Positions 8,872 to 19,430 of a DNA stretch of 37,292 bases are shown in pieces. Source of the stretch: Frankia gtarii (lineage in GTDB: Bacteria > Actinomycetota > Actinomycetes > Frankiales > Frankiaceae); contig NZ_JAMPTM010000034.1 in assembly GCF_025403375.1 (NCBI RefSeq), positions 1-37,292 on the forward strand. Direction: 5' to 3'. Numbering within the stretch: position 1 is the stretch's first letter; the number at the start of each line of letters is the position of its first letter. The position numbers and the translations under genes are program-made. Below the pieces are notes generated by a model, which ran no database searches, was not told where the DNA came from, and was given only the letters and a program-made list of their open reading frames with translations.

Positions 8872-10116
8872 ATGGCAACGATCACCCGGCCGACGATGAC
8901 CCGAGTCGGCCGTCCCGGGCAGTCCCTGCAGACGGAGTACCAGCGGGCCCGGGAGAACCAGGCACTGGTCCGGCGGGACCGGCTGACGCGGCAGGTCCCC
9001 CGCATCGCGGCGCGGGCGGCGGTGGTCGGCCTCGTCCTCGCCCTGGTCATCGGCTTCGGGGTCGGGCAGCCGGGCATCGCGATCGCCGTGTTCTTCCTGG
9101 TCTTCCTGGCCTGGCCGGCCGGCATCGTCATCGCCGCGTACGGCACCGCGCCGGACATCGAGTCGCTGCGGGAGGGCGCCGAGGCCGAGCGCAGGACTGC
9201 CCGAGCCATCGCCCGGCTGCGCCGGCAGGGCTACATCATCCTCCACGACCGGGCCGTGCCGTACTCCGAGGCGACCATCGGCCACCTCGTGATCGGTCCG
9301 GGCGGGGTGATGGTGATCGGCAGCGACAACAGCAAGGGGACCGTGCGCTACACCAAGGGCGGGGCGATCTGCGACGGCGAGTCGCTCAAGCCGGTGATCG
9401 ACCGGGCCTCCTGGCTCGGGAGCGAGGTCCGCAGCCAGGTCCGGGCCGCGCTGCCGATGCTCAAGATTCCGGTCAACCCGATCCTGGTGATGGTCGAGGC
9501 CGACGTGCTGTGGAGCGACGGCGCCCTCGACGGTGTGACGATCATCAGCATCAAGGACGCCGCCAACTACATCCGCAAGAAGCCCGGCCGCCTCAACCCG
9601 GGCGAGGTTCGGCAGATCATCGCCGCGGCGGAACGGCTGTTCCCGGCCTTCTCGGCCAACCGGCTGGCCGACCAGGTCACCGTTGACCGTGACCAGTGGC
9701 TGACCCTCATGGACGCGCTGCGCACCATCCGCGAGCGCGACGGCGACGCCAGCGACATGCTCGACCGGCTCGCCCAGATCGAGGCCGACCTGGGCCGGCA
9801 GGCCGACGTCAGCGAACGGACCGGGATGCCGCTGACCGTCCCGGGCCGCGGGGTCCCCGCCGCGGCGGCCGACCTCGACGCGGACGGCCCGCCCGAGGCC
9901 GCCGGCGGCCCGGTGGCCTCGATCGGCCTGGCTGCGCCGCGCAGCGGGGGCGCGCGGCCACGCGCCAGCGCCCGCCGGGGCCGCATCCTGGCCGCGGTGC
10001 GCTCGCCGAGGGAGGCCCCCCAGCCACCTCGGACCGACGCCTCGGGCAGCGCGGGCGACCCGCCCGACGGTTCCCCGTCCGGCGAATCGAAGCCGCAGCC
10101 GCCCGCCGGCTCCTGA
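8872..10116 (+). CDS. Membrane-anchored NERD-domain protein
   Basis: A 414-residue protein. After a charged N-terminus (about 45 residues), two membrane helices occur near residues 47-85 (AAVVGLVLALVIGFGVGQPG, then IAVFFLVFLAWPAGIVIAAY). A NERD (nuclease-related) domain follows: EAERRTARAIARLRRQGYII, HDRAVPYSEATIGHLVIGPG and GVMVIGSDNSKG give the family pattern of a predicted restriction-endonuclease-like fold, with E of GxxxE-type helices, D/E-hIxHhhhGpgGvfhI, and a later Lys. The C-terminal 100 residues are low-complexity Pro/Ala/Arg. Family members are predicted, not proven, nucleases. The start is taken at ATG 8872 behind GGTGGG; ATG 8860 would add four residues. It is monocistronic, followed by a palindromic terminator. 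Function in the cell is unknown; DNA processing or defence are inferences only. Confidence 0.8.
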   Translation: MATITRPTMTRVGRPGQSLQTEYQRARENQALVRRDRLTRQVPRIAARAAVVGLVLALVIGFGVGQPGIAIAVFFLVFLAWPAGIVIAAYGTAPDIESLREGAEAERRTARAIARLRRQGYIILHDRAVPYSEATIGHLVIGPGGVMVIGSDNSKGTVRYTKGGAICDGESLKPVIDRASWLGSEVRSQVRAALPMLKIPVNPILVMVEADVLWSDGALDGVTIISIKDAANYIRKKPGRLNPGEVRQIIAAAERLFPAFSANRLADQVTVDRDQWLTLMDALRTIRERDGDASDMLDRLAQIEADLGRQADVSERTGMPLTVPGRGVPAAAADLDADGPPEAAGGPVASIGLAAPRSGGARPRASARRGRILAAVRSPREAPQPPRTDASGSAGDPPDGSPSGESKPQPPAGS

Positions 10117-10145
10117 CCTCGCACCACCCGGCAACGACTTCCGCA

Positions 10146-10167
10146 CCCGACCCCGCGCGGGGTCGGG
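10146..10167. terminator. Palindromic terminator after the NERD gene
   Basis: CCCGACCCCGCGCGGGGTCGGG is a perfect 22-base palindrome 29 bases after the NERD stop codon. It would form a 9-bp stem with a CGCG loop in the transcript. It also insulates the heat-shock operon that follows. Confidence 0.65.
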
Positions 10168-10284
10168 CCTGCGGCATGCCCGCGGTCCTTGCAGCGCCGA
10201 AGGCTCTGCCACGTGATCCGCCCTGCCATCGGTCGGCGTGCCCCGCCGATCGCCTCGAGCGGGAATCCCACCGGGGATCGCAAA

Positions 10285-10305
10285 GTTGAGTATGGATGAC
10301 TCACC
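10285..10305. promoter_or_regulatory. HAIR box 1 (HspR operator) upstream of dnaK
   Basis: GTTGAGT-N7-ACTCACC closely matches the HspR inverted repeat CTTGAGT-N7-ACTCAAG, with the 7-base spacing exact. It lies about 190 bases before dnaK, in an operon that also encodes hspR. Confidence 0.85.
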
Positions 10306-10333
10306 TCTGCCGAGTTATGCTAGGAGCCGTCAT

Positions 10334-10354
10334 CATGAGTCACGCAGACTCAAC
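10334..10354. promoter_or_regulatory. HAIR box 2 (HspR operator) upstream of dnaK
   Basis: CATGAGT-N7-ACTCAAC is a second inverted repeat of HAIR type, again with a 7-base spacer, 28 bases after the first box. Two operators suggest cooperative repression of the dnaK operon by HspR. Confidence 0.78.
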
Positions 10355-10494
10355 CTCCTGATGCGCCCTAGCGTTAGCAGGACCGCACTCTCCGGGTGGC
10401 CCTCGGAGAGCCGGTCCACCGAGAGGTTTCACCCCACGAGGTCGGCTCGCATGCACCGTTCGCGGCGCCGGCATGGATCGAGAGGCACACAGAC

Positions 10495-12320
<1,826 letters not shown>

Positions 12321-12324
<4 letters not shown>

Positions 12325-13103
12325 CCTCCGGTCAGTCCAGCGACTGGTGGGGTGCGGGCAGAGACGACGGGGAGGAGCCTCGCGTGGTCGTGCGCGATCG
12401 GCGACGGATCGACCCGGAGAGCGGCGAGGTGCGGGCGGATGCCGCCACCGTGCCCGACGCACCGGCGGGCGCTGCTCCCACCGGTGCTCCCGCCCAGGAG
12501 GTCGACGGTGAGCTCGTCGCCTCCCTGCAGCACCAGATCGCCGAACGCACGGCGGACCTGCAGCGGCTGAAGGCGGAGTTCGACAACTACCGCCGGCGGG
12601 TCGAGCGGGACCGCCAGCAGAGCGGCGAGCAGGCGACCGCCAAGCTGCTCGCCAGCCTGCTGCCAGCCCTCGACGACATCGGTCGTGCCCGTAACCACGG
12701 GGATCTCGAAGGACCGTTCAAGGCCATCGCCGAGGCCCTCGAGACGACGTTGGAGGCCGCCGGGCTCGAGCGCTACGGTTCGCCGGGCGACGAGTTCGAC
12801 CCGTCCGTCCATGAGGCGCTCATGCACTCCTACCGGGCCGACGTGACCGGCCCGACCTGTGTGGACGTCTTCCGGGCCGGCTATTCGCACGCGGGTCGGG
12901 TCCTGCGCCCCGCGCAGGTGGCGGTCGCGGAGCCCACGGGCGAGGTGGCTGCGCCAGCCGAAGCCGAGCCGCGAGCCGACGAGGCAGCAACCCACGGGTC
13001 CGGGCGGCCGGACGAACCGGCGCAGCGGCCGAGTCCGCTCCCGGACGACACCGGCAGCATCCCCCGCCCTGATCACGGCGGGCCCACTGTCAGCGCCGAC
13101 TGA
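12321..13103 (+). CDS. grpE: Nucleotide exchange factor GrpE
   Basis: A 260-residue DnaK nucleotide exchange factor. The N-terminus includes [16 protein letters not shown], usual in actinobacterial GrpE, then a long coiled coil (about residues 55-100: [34 protein letters not shown]). The beta-domain follows with [36 protein letters not shown] and VLRPAQVAV. About 55 residues of Ala/Pro/Glu-rich low complexity extend beyond the conserved end. The GTG start overlaps the dnaK stop, giving translational coupling. A 152-base gap with a strong hairpin separates it from dnaJ, so its expression can be uncoupled from dnaJ. Confidence 0.97.
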
Positions 13104-13197
13104 GGGTGGCAGCCGGGTCCGGCCCGCCCGGCCGCCCGTGCCGTGGCGGCACCGGTCGGTTCGCCACGCAGGTCGCGACCTGAGGGACGTGGCCGGC

Positions 13198-13230
13198 CGT
13201 CCCGTACGGGCGGACAGCCCGTACGGGACG
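13198..13230 (+). terminator. Intercistronic hairpin between grpE and dnaJ
   Basis: Arms 13198-13211 and 13217-13230 (CGTCCCGTACGGGC and its exact complement) form a perfect 14-bp stem with the loop GGACA. It has no U-tract and sits 12 bases before the dnaJ ribosome site. It may be a partial terminator or an RNA-processing/stabilising element within the operon. Confidence 0.7.
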
Positions 13231-13241
13231 ACACGATGAGG

Positions 13242-13249
13242 AAAGGAGG
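13242..13249 (+). promoter_or_regulatory. Strong ribosome binding site of dnaJ
   Basis: AAAGGAGG is a near-perfect anti-16S match, 6 bases before the GTG at 13256. It supports that start over the ATG at 13271. Confidence 0.8.
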
Positions 13250-13255
13250 GGCGCT

Positions 13256-14455
13256 GTGAGTGTTCGCGACATGGTCGAGAAGGACTATTACGCCGCTCTC
13301 GGCGTTCCCAAGGACGCCTCGGCGGCCGACATCAAGAAGGCGTACCGGAAGCTTGCCCGAGAGCTGCATCCGGACAAGAACCCGGGCGACGCCAAGGCCG
13401 AGGCCCGGTTCAAGGAGGTGTCCGAGGCCTACGACGTTCTCTCCGACGAGAGCCGTCGACGAGAGTACGACGAGGCTCGGGCGCTGTTCGCGGCCGGCGG
13501 CCGGTCGGGTGGCCTCGACGGCGGGCGGCCCGGCGGCTACGGGGGCTTCGGTGCTCCCGGCGGCTTCGGTGCTCCCGGCGGAGGTTACGGCGGCGGCCCG
13601 AACGTCAACTTCGAGGATCTCCTCGGCGGGGCGGGCGGTGGTCTCGGCGGTTTCTTCGACATGTTTCAGCGGTCGTCGCCGGGCCGCGGGCCCCGCCGGG
13701 GTGGCGACATCGAGGCCGAGGTCACCATCCCGTTCGAGAAGTCGCTGACCGGGCTGGAGGCGTCGGTCCGGCTGCCCGGCGCCGCGACCTGCAACACCTG
13801 CGAAGGCAGCGGGGCCCGGCCGGGGACATCCCCACGGACCTGTACGACCTGCCGGGGGCTCGGCGTTGTCTCCCGTTCCCAGGGCGGATTCGCGCTGTCC
13901 GAGCCCTGCCGCGACTGCCTGGGCAAGGGCACGCTGATCGATCACCCATGTCCGGACTGTCGGGGCTCCGGTCGCCGCGAGCGCGAGCAGCGCATCCGCA
14001 TCCCACCCGGCGTCAGCGACGGGCAGCGGCTACGGGTGCGCGGGCGCGGCACGCCCGGGGAGCGCGGCGGCCCGGCCGGTGACCTTGAGGTGACGGTCCA
14101 TGTGCTTCGCCATCCCGTCTTCGACCGGGAGGGCAACAACCTGACCATCACGCTCCCCATCACGATCACCGAGGCGGCCCTGGGCGCGTCGGTCCGGGTG
14201 CCGACTCTCGACGGCGCGCCGCTCACGGTGAAGGTGCCGGCCGGCACGTCCAGCGGACGGCGGCTGCGGGCCCGTGGACGCGGTGTCCCGACGTCGGGCG
14301 GCGGAAACGGTGATCTCATCGTGACGCTGGAGGTGACCGTGCCCAAGCCGGCCGATCTCTCGCCGCGCGCACGCACGGCGTTGCTCGAGTTCGCCCAGGC
14401 CCATCCCGAAGATCCACGGGCGCCGTTGATGGAACGGATGGAGGCAGAGGGATGA
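13256..14455 (+). CDS. dnaJ: Chaperone DnaJ (Hsp40, type I)
   Basis: A 399-residue type I Hsp40 that delivers substrates to DnaK and stimulates its ATPase. The J domain (about residues 10-75, [20 protein letters not shown]) has the HPD motif at 38-40. A Gly/Phe-rich linker follows, with a repeated GGFGAPG. Four zinc-binding repeats start at residue 179: [24 protein letters not shown] and CPDCRGSG. The C-terminal substrate domains hold [19 protein letters not shown] and [19 protein letters not shown]. The start codon is GTG with a very strong ribosome site. The stop overlaps the hspR start (ATGA), so repressor and chaperone are translated together. Confidence 0.98.
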   Translation: MSVRDMVEKDYYAALGVPKDASAADIKKAYRKLARELHPDKNPGDAKAEARFKEVSEAYDVLSDESRRREYDEARALFAAGGRSGGLDGGRPGGYGGFGAPGGFGAPGGGYGGGPNVNFEDLLGGAGGGLGGFFDMFQRSSPGRGPRRGGDIEAEVTIPFEKSLTGLEASVRLPGAATCNTCEGSGARPGTSPRTCTTCRGLGVVSRSQGGFALSEPCRDCLGKGTLIDHPCPDCRGSGRREREQRIRIPPGVSDGQRLRVRGRGTPGERGGPAGDLEVTVHVLRHPVFDREGNNLTITLPITITEAALGASVRVPTLDGAPLTVKVPAGTSSGRRLRARGRGVPTSGGGNGDLIVTLEVTVPKPADLSPRARTALLEFAQAHPEDPRAPLMERMEAEG

Positions 14456-15018
14456 CCGCGCGGCCGAATCGCACGTCCGACCCGCCGGCCGCGTCACACG
14501 CACGAACAGCTCCGGCGCGACGGCCGGGGGAGCGATCGCCGTCGGACCCACGGACCTCGGCCGCCGAGGTCCGGCCGGAGGGGTACTACCCGACCGGTCC
14601 GCTGCCCGGCCCCGCTCACGACGAGGACGCACCGGTCTACGTCATCTCCATTGCGGCGCAGCTCGCGGGCATGCACCCGCAGACCCTGCGGTCCTATGAC
14701 CGACTCGGGCTGGTCACCCCGGGCCGTACCGCGGGCCGGGGGCGGCGCTATTCCGCCCGGGACGTCGCCCTGCTGCGGGAGGTGCAGCGCCTGTCCCAGG
14801 AGGAGGGCGTCAACCTGGAGGGCATCCGGCAGATCCTGCACCTCAGCGCTCAGGTGCTGGCGCTGCAGGCGCAGGTCCGCCAGCTCGCCGAGGAACTCGC
14901 CCGGGCTCGCGTCGACGCGGAGCGGCAGGTGGCCGAGGCGCACGCCAGCCACCGGCGCGACCTCGTCCCGGTCGACCGCGGGGCGATCGTAGTATGGCGG
15001 CCGCTTCCCCGCCGTTGA
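14452..15018 (+). CDS. hspR: Heat-shock repressor HspR (MerR family)
   Basis: A 188-residue MerR-family regulator. The conserved part begins at about residue 62: [40 protein letters not shown] and [20 protein letters not shown], that is, a winged HTH with the usual HspR wording. A coiled-coil segment ([20 protein letters not shown]) follows, and it ends in the hydrophobic [12 protein letters not shown] tail typical of HspR. The 60-residue N-terminal extension is Pro/Arg/Ser-rich and not conserved-looking. HspR represses by binding HAIR boxes with DnaK as co-repressor in characterised actinobacteria. HAIR boxes are seen here before dnaK and clpB, so this gene probably closes an autoregulatory loop. 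Its ATG overlaps the dnaJ stop. Confidence 0.97.
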   Translation: MTARPNRTSDPPAASHARTAPARRPGERSPSDPRTSAAEVRPEGYYPTGPLPGPAHDEDAPVYVISIAAQLAGMHPQTLRSYDRLGLVTPGRTAGRGRRYSARDVALLREVQRLSQEEGVNLEGIRQILHLSAQVLALQAQVRQLAEELARARVDAERQVAEAHASHRRDLVPVDRGAIVVWRPLPRR

Positions 15019-15044
15019 CTGCCCGGCACGAACCTCACATCAAG

Positions 15045-15065
15045 ATTGAGCGGGAACGACTCACC
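15045..15065. promoter_or_regulatory. HAIR box (HspR operator) upstream of clpB
   Basis: ATTGAGC-N7-ACTCACC matches the HAIR consensus with exact 7-base spacing, 57 bases before clpB. Together with the following bases (CTATGCTGAG) it resembles HAIR box 1 of dnaK (CTCTGCCGAG), so promoter and operator were probably kept together. Confidence 0.83.
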
Positions 15066-15122
15066 TATGCTGAGCGTTGCAAGAGATGACACTGCACGCA
15101 CCTGACCACCCTGGGATCCGCC

Positions 15123-17741
15123 ATGAACGCTGAACGCCTCACCGCCCGCTCGCAGGAGGCTCTCTCCGCGGCGATCAGTCGAGCCACCGGCGACGGGTCG
15201 CCGCTCGTCGACCCCCTCCACCTGCTCACCGCCCTGCTCGAGGCTCCCGACGGGGTCGGTGCGGCGCTGCTGTCCTCGGCCGGCACCTCCGTCGACACGG
15301 TCCGGACGAAGGCCGAGGCCGCGGTATCCCGGCTGCCCAGAGCCACCGGGATGAGCGTCTCGGCACCGCAGCTGTCCCGCCAGCTCCTCGCCGTGCTCAA
15401 CAGCGCCGAGGGACAGGCCGCCCGGCTGGGCGATGAGTACACCTCGGTCGAGCACCTCGTCGTCGCGCTCGCTGAAGAGGGGGGCGAGGCCGGCCGCATC
15501 CTGACCTCTGCCGGTGCGAGCCCGGACGCGCTGCGCGGCGCCTTCGACAAGGTCCGCGGCGGCGCCCGGCGGGTGACCAGCCGCGACCCCGAGGGGTCCT
15601 ACCGCGCGCTGGAGAAGTACTCGATCGACCTCACCGAGCGGGCCCAGCAGGGCAAGCTCGACCCGGTGATCGGCCGGGACGCGGAGATCCGCCGGGTGAT
15701 CCAGGTGCTGTCCCGGCGAACCAAGAACAACCCGGTCCTCATCGGCGAGCCGGGCGTCGGCAAGACCGCCATCGTCGAGGGTCTCGCGCTGCGGGTCGTG
15801 GCGGGCGACGTGCCCGAGTCGCTGCGCGGCCGGCGGATCGTCTCGCTCGACCTGGGCTCGATGGTCGCCGGCTCCAAGCTGCGCGGCGAGTTCGAGGAGC
15901 GGCTGACCTCGGTTCTCAACGAGATTCGCGAGGCCGAGGGGCAGATCATCACGTTCATCGACGAGCTGCACACCGTGGTCGGCGCCGGCAGCGCCGAGGG
16001 CGCGATGGACGCGGGCAACATGCTCAAGCCCATGCTCGCCCGCGGTGAGCTACGCATGATCGGCGCGACCACCCTGGAGGAGTACCGCACCAGGATCGAA
16101 AAGGACCCGGCGCTGGAGCGACGCTTCCAGCCGGTCCTCGTCGGCGAGCCGACCGTCGAGGACACCATCGGCATACTGCGCGGCCTCAAGGAGCGCTACG
16201 AGGTGCACCACGGGGTGCGCATCACCGATGCGGCGCTGGTCGCCGCGGCGACCCTGTCCGACCGCTACGTCACCGCCCGCTTCCTGCCGGACAAGGCGAT
16301 CGACCTCATGGACGAGGCCGCGTCCCGGTTGCGGATGGAGATCGACAGCCGCCCGGTCGCGATCGACGAGCTCGAGCGGGCCGTGCGCCGGCTGGAGATC
16401 GAGGATCTGGCGCTGTCGAAGGAGAACGACGAGGCCTCCCGGGAGCGGCGCGGCCGGTTGCAACGCGAGCTGGCGGACCGGCGCGAGGAGCTGTCGAGCC
16501 TCACGGCGCGCTGGCACCGGGAGAAGGACTCGATCTCCGAGGTCCAGAAGATCAAGGAGGAGCTGGAGAACGTGCGCCGCGCCGCGGAGCTGGCCGAGCG
16601 CGACCTCGACCTGGCGAAGGCCGGCGAGCTGCGCTACGGCACGATCCCGACGCTGGAGCGGCGGCTGACCGACGCCACCGACGCGCTGGCCGCCGCGGAC
16701 TCGCCCGGCGGGGCGATGCTCAACGAAGAGGTCGGCCCGGACGACGTCGCCGAGGTCGTCGGTGCCTGGACGGGCATCCCGGCCGGCCGGCTGCTCGAGG
16801 GTGAGACGGCGAAGCTGCTGCGGATGGAGTCCGAGCTGCACGCCCGGGTGATCGGCCAGGACGAGGCGGTGCGGGCGGTGTCCGACGCGGTTCGCCGGGC
16901 CCGAGCCGGCATCGCCGACCCCGACCGGCCCACCGGCTCGTTCCTCTTCCTCGGTCCGACCGGCGTCGGCAAGACGGAGCTCGCGAAGGCGTTGGCCGAC
17001 TTCCTGTTCGACGACGAGCGGGCGGTCGTGCGTATCGACATGAGCGAGTACGCCGAGAAGCACTCGGTCGCCCGGCTGATCGGGGCCCCGCCCGGCTACA
17101 TCGGGTTCGAGTCCGGCGGCCAGCTCACCGAGGCGATCCGCCGCCGGCCCTACAGCGTCATCCTGCTCGACGAGGTCGAGAAGGCCCACCCGGACGTCTT
17201 CGACGTGCTGCTGCAGGTCCTCGACGACGGGCGGCTGACCGATGGCCAGGGACGCACGGTCGATTTCCGGAACACGATCCTCGTCCTGACCTCGAACCTG
17301 GGCTCGCAGTTCATCGCCGATCCCACCCTGAGCCCGCAGGTGCGGCGCGAGTCCGTGATGGTCGCGGTGCGGGACGCCTTCAAGCCGGAGTTCCTCAACC
17401 GGCTCGATGACGTCCTCGTCTTCGACCAGCTCGGCCGCGACGAGCTGACCCACATCGTCGACCTCCAGCTCGACCGGCTGCGAGCGCGGCTGCATGAGCG
17501 GCGGATCGGCCTTGAGGTCACCGACCCCGCCAAGGCCTGGCTGTCCGATGTCGGCTACGACCCGGTGTTCGGAGCGCGGCCGCTGCGGCGCCTCGTCCAG
17601 ACGGCGATCGGCGACCAGCTCGCCCGGGAACTGCTCGCCGGACAGGTCCGCGACGGCGACGACGTGCTGGTCGACGCCGTCCCCGGCGGCTCCGGGCTGA
17701 TCGTCTCGGCCGCGATCAAGCCGACCGCCAAGGCCTTGTAG
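15123..17741 (+). CDS. clpB: ATP-dependent disaggregase ClpB (Hsp100)
   Basis: An 872-residue Hsp100 that solubilises aggregates with DnaK. The N-domain has two Clp repeats (about 1-150). AAA1 has Walker A GEPGVGKT at 208-215 and Walker [16 protein letters not shown]. The coiled-coil middle domain spans about 400-530, which distinguishes ClpB from ClpA/C. AAA2 has Walker A GPTGVGKT at 611-618, Walker [16 protein letters not shown], sensor [10 protein letters not shown] and arginine-rich [10 protein letters not shown]. Length matches the family. It is preceded by a HAIR box and is thus a likely HspR target. The stop lies within the ribosome site of the next gene, so the PPOX enzyme is co-transcribed. 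Confidence 0.98.
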   Translation: MNAERLTARSQEALSAAISRATGDGSPLVDPLHLLTALLEAPDGVGAALLSSAGTSVDTVRTKAEAAVSRLPRATGMSVSAPQLSRQLLAVLNSAEGQAARLGDEYTSVEHLVVALAEEGGEAGRILTSAGASPDALRGAFDKVRGGARRVTSRDPEGSYRALEKYSIDLTERAQQGKLDPVIGRDAEIRRVIQVLSRRTKNNPVLIGEPGVGKTAIVEGLALRVVAGDVPESLRGRRIVSLDLGSMVAGSKLRGEFEERLTSVLNEIREAEGQIITFIDELHTVVGAGSAEGAMDAGNMLKPMLARGELRMIGATTLEEYRTRIEKDPALERRFQPVLVGEPTVEDTIGILRGLKERYEVHHGVRITDAALVAAATLSDRYVTARFLPDKAIDLMDEAASRLRMEIDSRPVAIDELERAVRRLEIEDLALSKENDEASRERRGRLQRELADRREELSSLTARWHREKDSISEVQKIKEELENVRRAAELAERDLDLAKAGELRYGTIPTLERRLTDATDALAAADSPGGAMLNEEVGPDDVAEVVGAWTGIPAGRLLEGETAKLLRMESELHARVIGQDEAVRAVSDAVRRARAGIADPDRPTGSFLFLGPTGVGKTELAKALADFLFDDERAVVRIDMSEYAEKHSVARLIGAPPGYIGFESGGQLTEAIRRRPYSVILLDEVEKAHPDVFDVLLQVLDDGRLTDGQGRTVDFRNTILVLTSNLGSQFIADPTLSPQVRRESVMVAVRDAFKPEFLNRLDDVLVFDQLGRDELTHIVDLQLDRLRARLHERRIGLEVTDPAKAWLSDVGYDPVFGARPLRRLVQTAIGDQLARELLAGQVRDGDDVLVDAVPGGSGLIVSAAIKPTAKAL

Positions 17742-17750
17742 GAGCCGACG

Positions 17751-18182
17751 ATGTCCGTACTTCCCGATCCCGACACCGCGTTCGGGGCGAAGGTCGCCCG
17801 GCGGCTGGACGAGGACCGGATCGCCTGGCTGACCTCCACCGACCGGTCGGGAACCCCGCAGCCCGCGCCGATCTGGTTCCTGTGGGATTCCGCCACCGCC
17901 AGCGCCCAGCTTTACAGCGAACCCACCGCGCGGCGACTGAGCCGGATCCAGGCAAATCCGCGCAGCTCCCTGCACCTGGACGACGACGGCCGCGGGGGCG
18001 ACTTCGTCGTCCTCACCGGCGTGCTCACCGCCGACCTGGACGCCGCGCCCGCAGATCAGAACCCCGGATACCTCGCGAAGTACAGCGAGTGGGCGAAGAA
18101 CGTGTTCGGTTCGGTCGAGCGGTTCGCGACGCTGTACAGCGTGCCGCTGCGGTTCCGGGCCGAGCGCGCTCGCGGGCAGTGA
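17751..18182 (+). CDS. PPOX-class F420-dependent oxidoreductase (Rv3369-like)
   Basis: A 143-residue split-barrel flavin/deazaflavin reductase. ARRLDEDRIAWLTSTDRSGT and PQPAPIWFLWDSATASAQLY give the pyridoxamine-5'-phosphate-oxidase-like N-terminus, followed by TARRLSRIQANPRSSLHLDD and the C-terminal KYSEWAKNVFGSVERFATLY. This pattern fits the TIGR03667 type of probable F420-dependent enzymes. The substrate is unknown. The ATG lies 9 bases after the clpB stop, with AGGAG overlapping the clpB end, so it is probably expressed with clpB during heat stress. Whether it uses F420 or FMN cannot be decided from sequence alone. Confidence 0.85.
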   Translation: MSVLPDPDTAFGAKVARRLDEDRIAWLTSTDRSGTPQPAPIWFLWDSATASAQLYSEPTARRLSRIQANPRSSLHLDDDGRGGDFVVLTGVLTADLDAAPADQNPGYLAKYSEWAKNVFGSVERFATLYSVPLRFRAERARGQ

Positions 18183-18210
18183 GGCGCGAGCAGTGAGGCG
18201 CGGGCAGTGA
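18169..18210 (+). repeat. Three imperfect 14-base tandem repeats spanning a stop codon
   Basis: CTCGCGGGCAGTGA, GGCGCGAGCAGTGA and GGCGCGGGCAGTGA follow one another. The first copy holds the stop codon of the PPOX gene, and each further copy repeats a TGA. It is probably a slippage product. Confidence 0.6.
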
Positions 18211-18305
18211 ACGCCGGCGACACCGCCCGCCGCCGCCCGGTTACCCCGTGCGGACCGCCCATTTCCGACCGATCGGGCGGAGGCGGAACGACGTAGGGTC
18301 AGCCC

Positions 18306-19256
18306 ATGGCGGGCAGATCGAACATCGTCGTCTCGGCAGCCGTGCGGGATGCCCTGGCCGGCGGGGCGCCGGTAGTCGCGCTGGAGTCGACGTTGATCGC
18401 GCACGGGCTGCCCCGGCCCCGCAATCGCGAGGTCGCAATGGAGCTGGAACAACAGGCCCGCGACCGGGGCGTGACCCCCGCGACGATCGCGGTGATCGAC
18501 GGGGTGCCCCGGATCGGCCTGGACGAACCGGATCTGCGCCGCATTGCCGACGACGTCCACGTGGTCAAGCTGTCCGTACGTGATCTGCCGGTCGCCTGCG
18601 CCACGGGGTGGACCGGAGCAACGACAGTCGCATCCACCGCTCTGCTCGCGTCCCGCGTCGGGATTCGCCTGTTCGCCACCGGAGGTCTCGGCGGGGTGCA
18701 CCGCGGCGCCGGGGACAGCTTCGACGAATCCGCCGACCTGGTGACCCTGGCGAGCACGCCGATCACCGTCGTGAGCGCCGGGGTCAAGTCGATCCTTGAC
18801 ATCAGCGCGACCCTCGAACGGCTCGAGACGCTGGGAATCACCGTCATCGGCTATCGGACGTCGACCTTCCCCGGCTTCTACCTGCCGCACACCACCTACG
18901 ACCTGGACTGGCGGGTCGGCGACGCGAGCCAGGTCGCCACGACGATGACGGCGGCCGACACGTTGGGGCTCACCTCGGCGATTGTCGTGGCCAACCCGCT
19001 GCCCAGCGACCAGGCCCTCGACCCGGCCCTGCACGACAGGGTGCTGGCCGACGCTCTGGCCTGGGCCGCGGAACGTGGCATCCGCGGAAAGGCCGTCACG
19101 CCGTTCCTCCTGGAGACCTTTCACCGGGAGACCGGCGGAGCGAGCCTGGAGGTCAACATCAACGCCGTGCGGAACAACGTCGCCGTCGCGGCGGACATCG
19201 CCCTCGCCTGGGCTGCCACGGACCCGGCCGCCGCAGATCGGACGTATCGGCCGTAA
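18306..19256 (+). CDS. psuG: Pseudouridine-5'-phosphate glycosidase
   Basis: A 316-residue IndA/PsuG-family enzyme that reversibly splits pseudouridine 5'-phosphate into uracil and ribose 5-phosphate. Catalytic positions are visible: Glu27 in ALESTLIAHGLPRP, the substrate loop GGLGGVHRGA at 127-136, and Lys161 in SAGVKSILD (the Schiff-base lysine of the family). Near the C-terminus GASLEVNINAVRNN, with the conserved Asn pair, is also present. Length is normal (about 305-310). No PsuK kinase gene is adjacent, so pseudouridine phosphate must come from an unlinked kinase or RNA breakdown. TAGGGT at 18294-18299, 6 bases before the ATG, suggests a leaderless transcript. Confidence 0.95.
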   Translation: MAGRSNIVVSAAVRDALAGGAPVVALESTLIAHGLPRPRNREVAMELEQQARDRGVTPATIAVIDGVPRIGLDEPDLRRIADDVHVVKLSVRDLPVACATGWTGATTVASTALLASRVGIRLFATGGLGGVHRGAGDSFDESADLVTLASTPITVVSAGVKSILDISATLERLETLGITVIGYRTSTFPGFYLPHTTYDLDWRVGDASQVATTMTAADTLGLTSAIVVANPLPSDQALDPALHDRVLADALAWAAERGIRGKAVTPFLLETFHRETGGASLEVNINAVRNNVAVAADIALAWAATDPAAADRTYRP

Positions 19257-19430
19257 GCGACTCGGCTGCGCCCCACGCGACTCGGCGTCTGGGCCGCGGA
19301 GCTGCGACGATTCCGTCGGGGCCGCGACGCCGGATGAGCCGGGAGATCGCGACGGCACCGCGGGAGTGACCGTCCGGCGCCGTTTGCCGGCGGACGGGCG
19401 CAGCACTGCCGAACAGGAGGCTGGCGGGTC

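Noticed and set aside
16050-19406. Very long open frame of 1118 codons on the minus strand
   Set aside because: It is antisense to clpB, the PPOX gene and psuG, all of which have clear family motifs. Long antisense frames are expected at this GC content. Its text is Arg/Gly/Pro/Val-rich without domains.
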